A DNA stretch of 64,000 bases from NCBI GenBank assembly GCA_028285445.1, contig JANQPQ010000002.1, positions 1 to 64,000 on the forward strand, read 5' to 3'. The notes under the pieces are model-generated. The model ran no database searches. It had not been told where the DNA came from and saw only the letters and a program-made list of their open reading frames with translations. Shown piece after piece: positions 63,672 to 64,000 of this stretch. The DNA comes from Cyclobacteriaceae bacterium (GTDB lineage: Bacteria > Bacteroidota > Bacteroidia > Cytophagales > Cyclobacteriaceae). The first letter of the stretch is position 1. Every line of letters begins with the position of its first letter. The position numbers and the translations under genes are program-made.

Positions 63672-63699
63672 AAGGCAATTCGAATCCTTAAGTCAGCCC

Positions 63700-63707
63700 T
63701 AGCTTTG
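63700..63707 (+). promoter_or_regulatory. -7 box of the promoter for the membrane-protein gene
   Basis: TAGCTTTG matches TAnnTTTG exactly. The expected TTTG about 20 bases upstream is absent (only ATTCG), which is typical of an activator-dependent promoter. The second TGGCACCAA copy lies just upstream of where the -33 box would be. The ATG is at 63732. Confidence 0.55.
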
Positions 63708-63731
63708 TTTCACAAACAATTAAGATCGAAT

Positions 63732-64000
63732 ATGGAAAATGAAAGAATGCTAAGAAATGCACTGAAGGCCAACGTCATATTTTCCATGCTATCGGCAATA
63801 GCGGCCTTGGCGTTGAGTAATTCAATAAGCTCCTTCATGGAGCTTGCCAATGGAAACGCCATGGCCTTTAGTCTGCAACTCTTCGTATTTGCCGGCTTTG
63901 TACTTTTTAATGCCCTAAGAAAAGGAGTATCGTCGGTAATGATCTACATCATTATTGGCCTAGATGTTTTATTTATAATTGGCTCGTTTCTCAGAATTGC
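63732..64000 (+). CDS. Small polytopic membrane protein, partial
   Basis: ATG at 63732 opens a frame that runs off the right edge (89 codons seen): MENERMLRNALKANVIFSML, then hydrophobic segments AIAALALSNSISSFM, FSLQLFVFAGFVLFNAL and SVMIYIIIGLDVLFIIGSFL. At least three helices; the family is unknown and the C-terminus is missing. It is preceded by a TAnnTTTG box and AraC-style direct repeats, so the divergent AraC protein is its likely regulator. Confidence 0.7.
   Translation, partial: MENERMLRNALKANVIFSMLSAIAALALSNSISSFMELANGNAMAFSLQLFVFAGFVLFNALRKGVSSVMIYIIIGLDVLFIIGSFLRI

Noticed and set aside
1-64000. CRISPR array, prophage, integron, insertion sequence, tRNA or rRNA
   Set aside because: I looked for regularly spaced repeats, transposase-like proteins, terminal repeats and stable RNA genes and saw none.

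Overview
The window looks like a chromosomal segment of a Bacteroidota bacterium, probably a marine-type member of the order Cytophagales. The evidence is a type IX secretion (T9SS) C-terminal sorting domain, a FecI/FecR/TonB-receptor triad with DUF4974-type anti-sigma factor, several double-FtsX permeases with N-terminal prefix domains, DUF5916 and DUF2911 proteins, membrane-anchored LytTR regulators, frequent TTG/GTG starts, and promoters fitting the Bacteroidota TTTG / TAnnTTTG pattern. I saw no rRNA, tRNA, CRISPR array, insertion sequence or prophage.

Layout. 1-3.5 kb: a sphingomyelinase D-like phosphodiesterase cut by the left edge, a LytTR regulator and a TraB/DUF5694-like protein. 3.5-9.7 kb: PadR regulator plus MacB-like permease, a NYN-domain protein and a second, orphan MacB-like permease. 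9.7-15.9 kb: a YHYH-domain lipoprotein with a small membrane-anchored partner, divergent from an ECF sigma factor, FecR and a TonB-dependent receptor with proline-rich loops. 15.9-28.1 kb: mixed envelope and regulatory genes (CPBP protease, LytTR, AraC, DUF2911-TPR, RsgA, TPR-LuxR, hydrolases, a tiny membrane-protein ORF with its own terminator). 28.3-31.9 kb: a SulP transporter overlapping a T9SS-secreted alpha/beta hydrolase. 31.9-34.9 kb: a four-gene cassette ending in a TIR-domain protein, the best candidate here for an undescribed immune-type system. 35-44 kb: GNAT, DUF5916, and two divergent PadR/permease modules sharing a repeat-rich intergenic region. 44-47.6 kb: TerB-like protein, two stacked terminators, an ArsR/AHSA1 pair with two perfectly placed operators, and a serine hydrolase.

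47.8-54.0 kb is a tight operon for a membrane-bound molybdopterin oxidoreductase resembling SoeABC sulfite dehydrogenase (iron-sulfur and NrfD subunits fused) followed by a SulP anion transporter, suggesting cytoplasmic sulfur oxidation coupled to the quinone pool with sulfate movement. 54.2-56.0 kb is a TetR/FabF-like ketosynthase pair whose promoter, operator and 4-base gene overlap can all be read directly. 56-64 kb holds LytTR, serine hydrolases, a second micro-ORF, an OmpA-like protein, a monooxygenase-like ABM protein, and an AraC regulator divergent from a membrane protein cut by the right edge, with AraC-style direct repeats between them.

Functions are assigned by motif and family recognition alone; no database search was possible. 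Several starts were moved to internal ATGs where signal peptides, overlaps or promoter positions argued for it.
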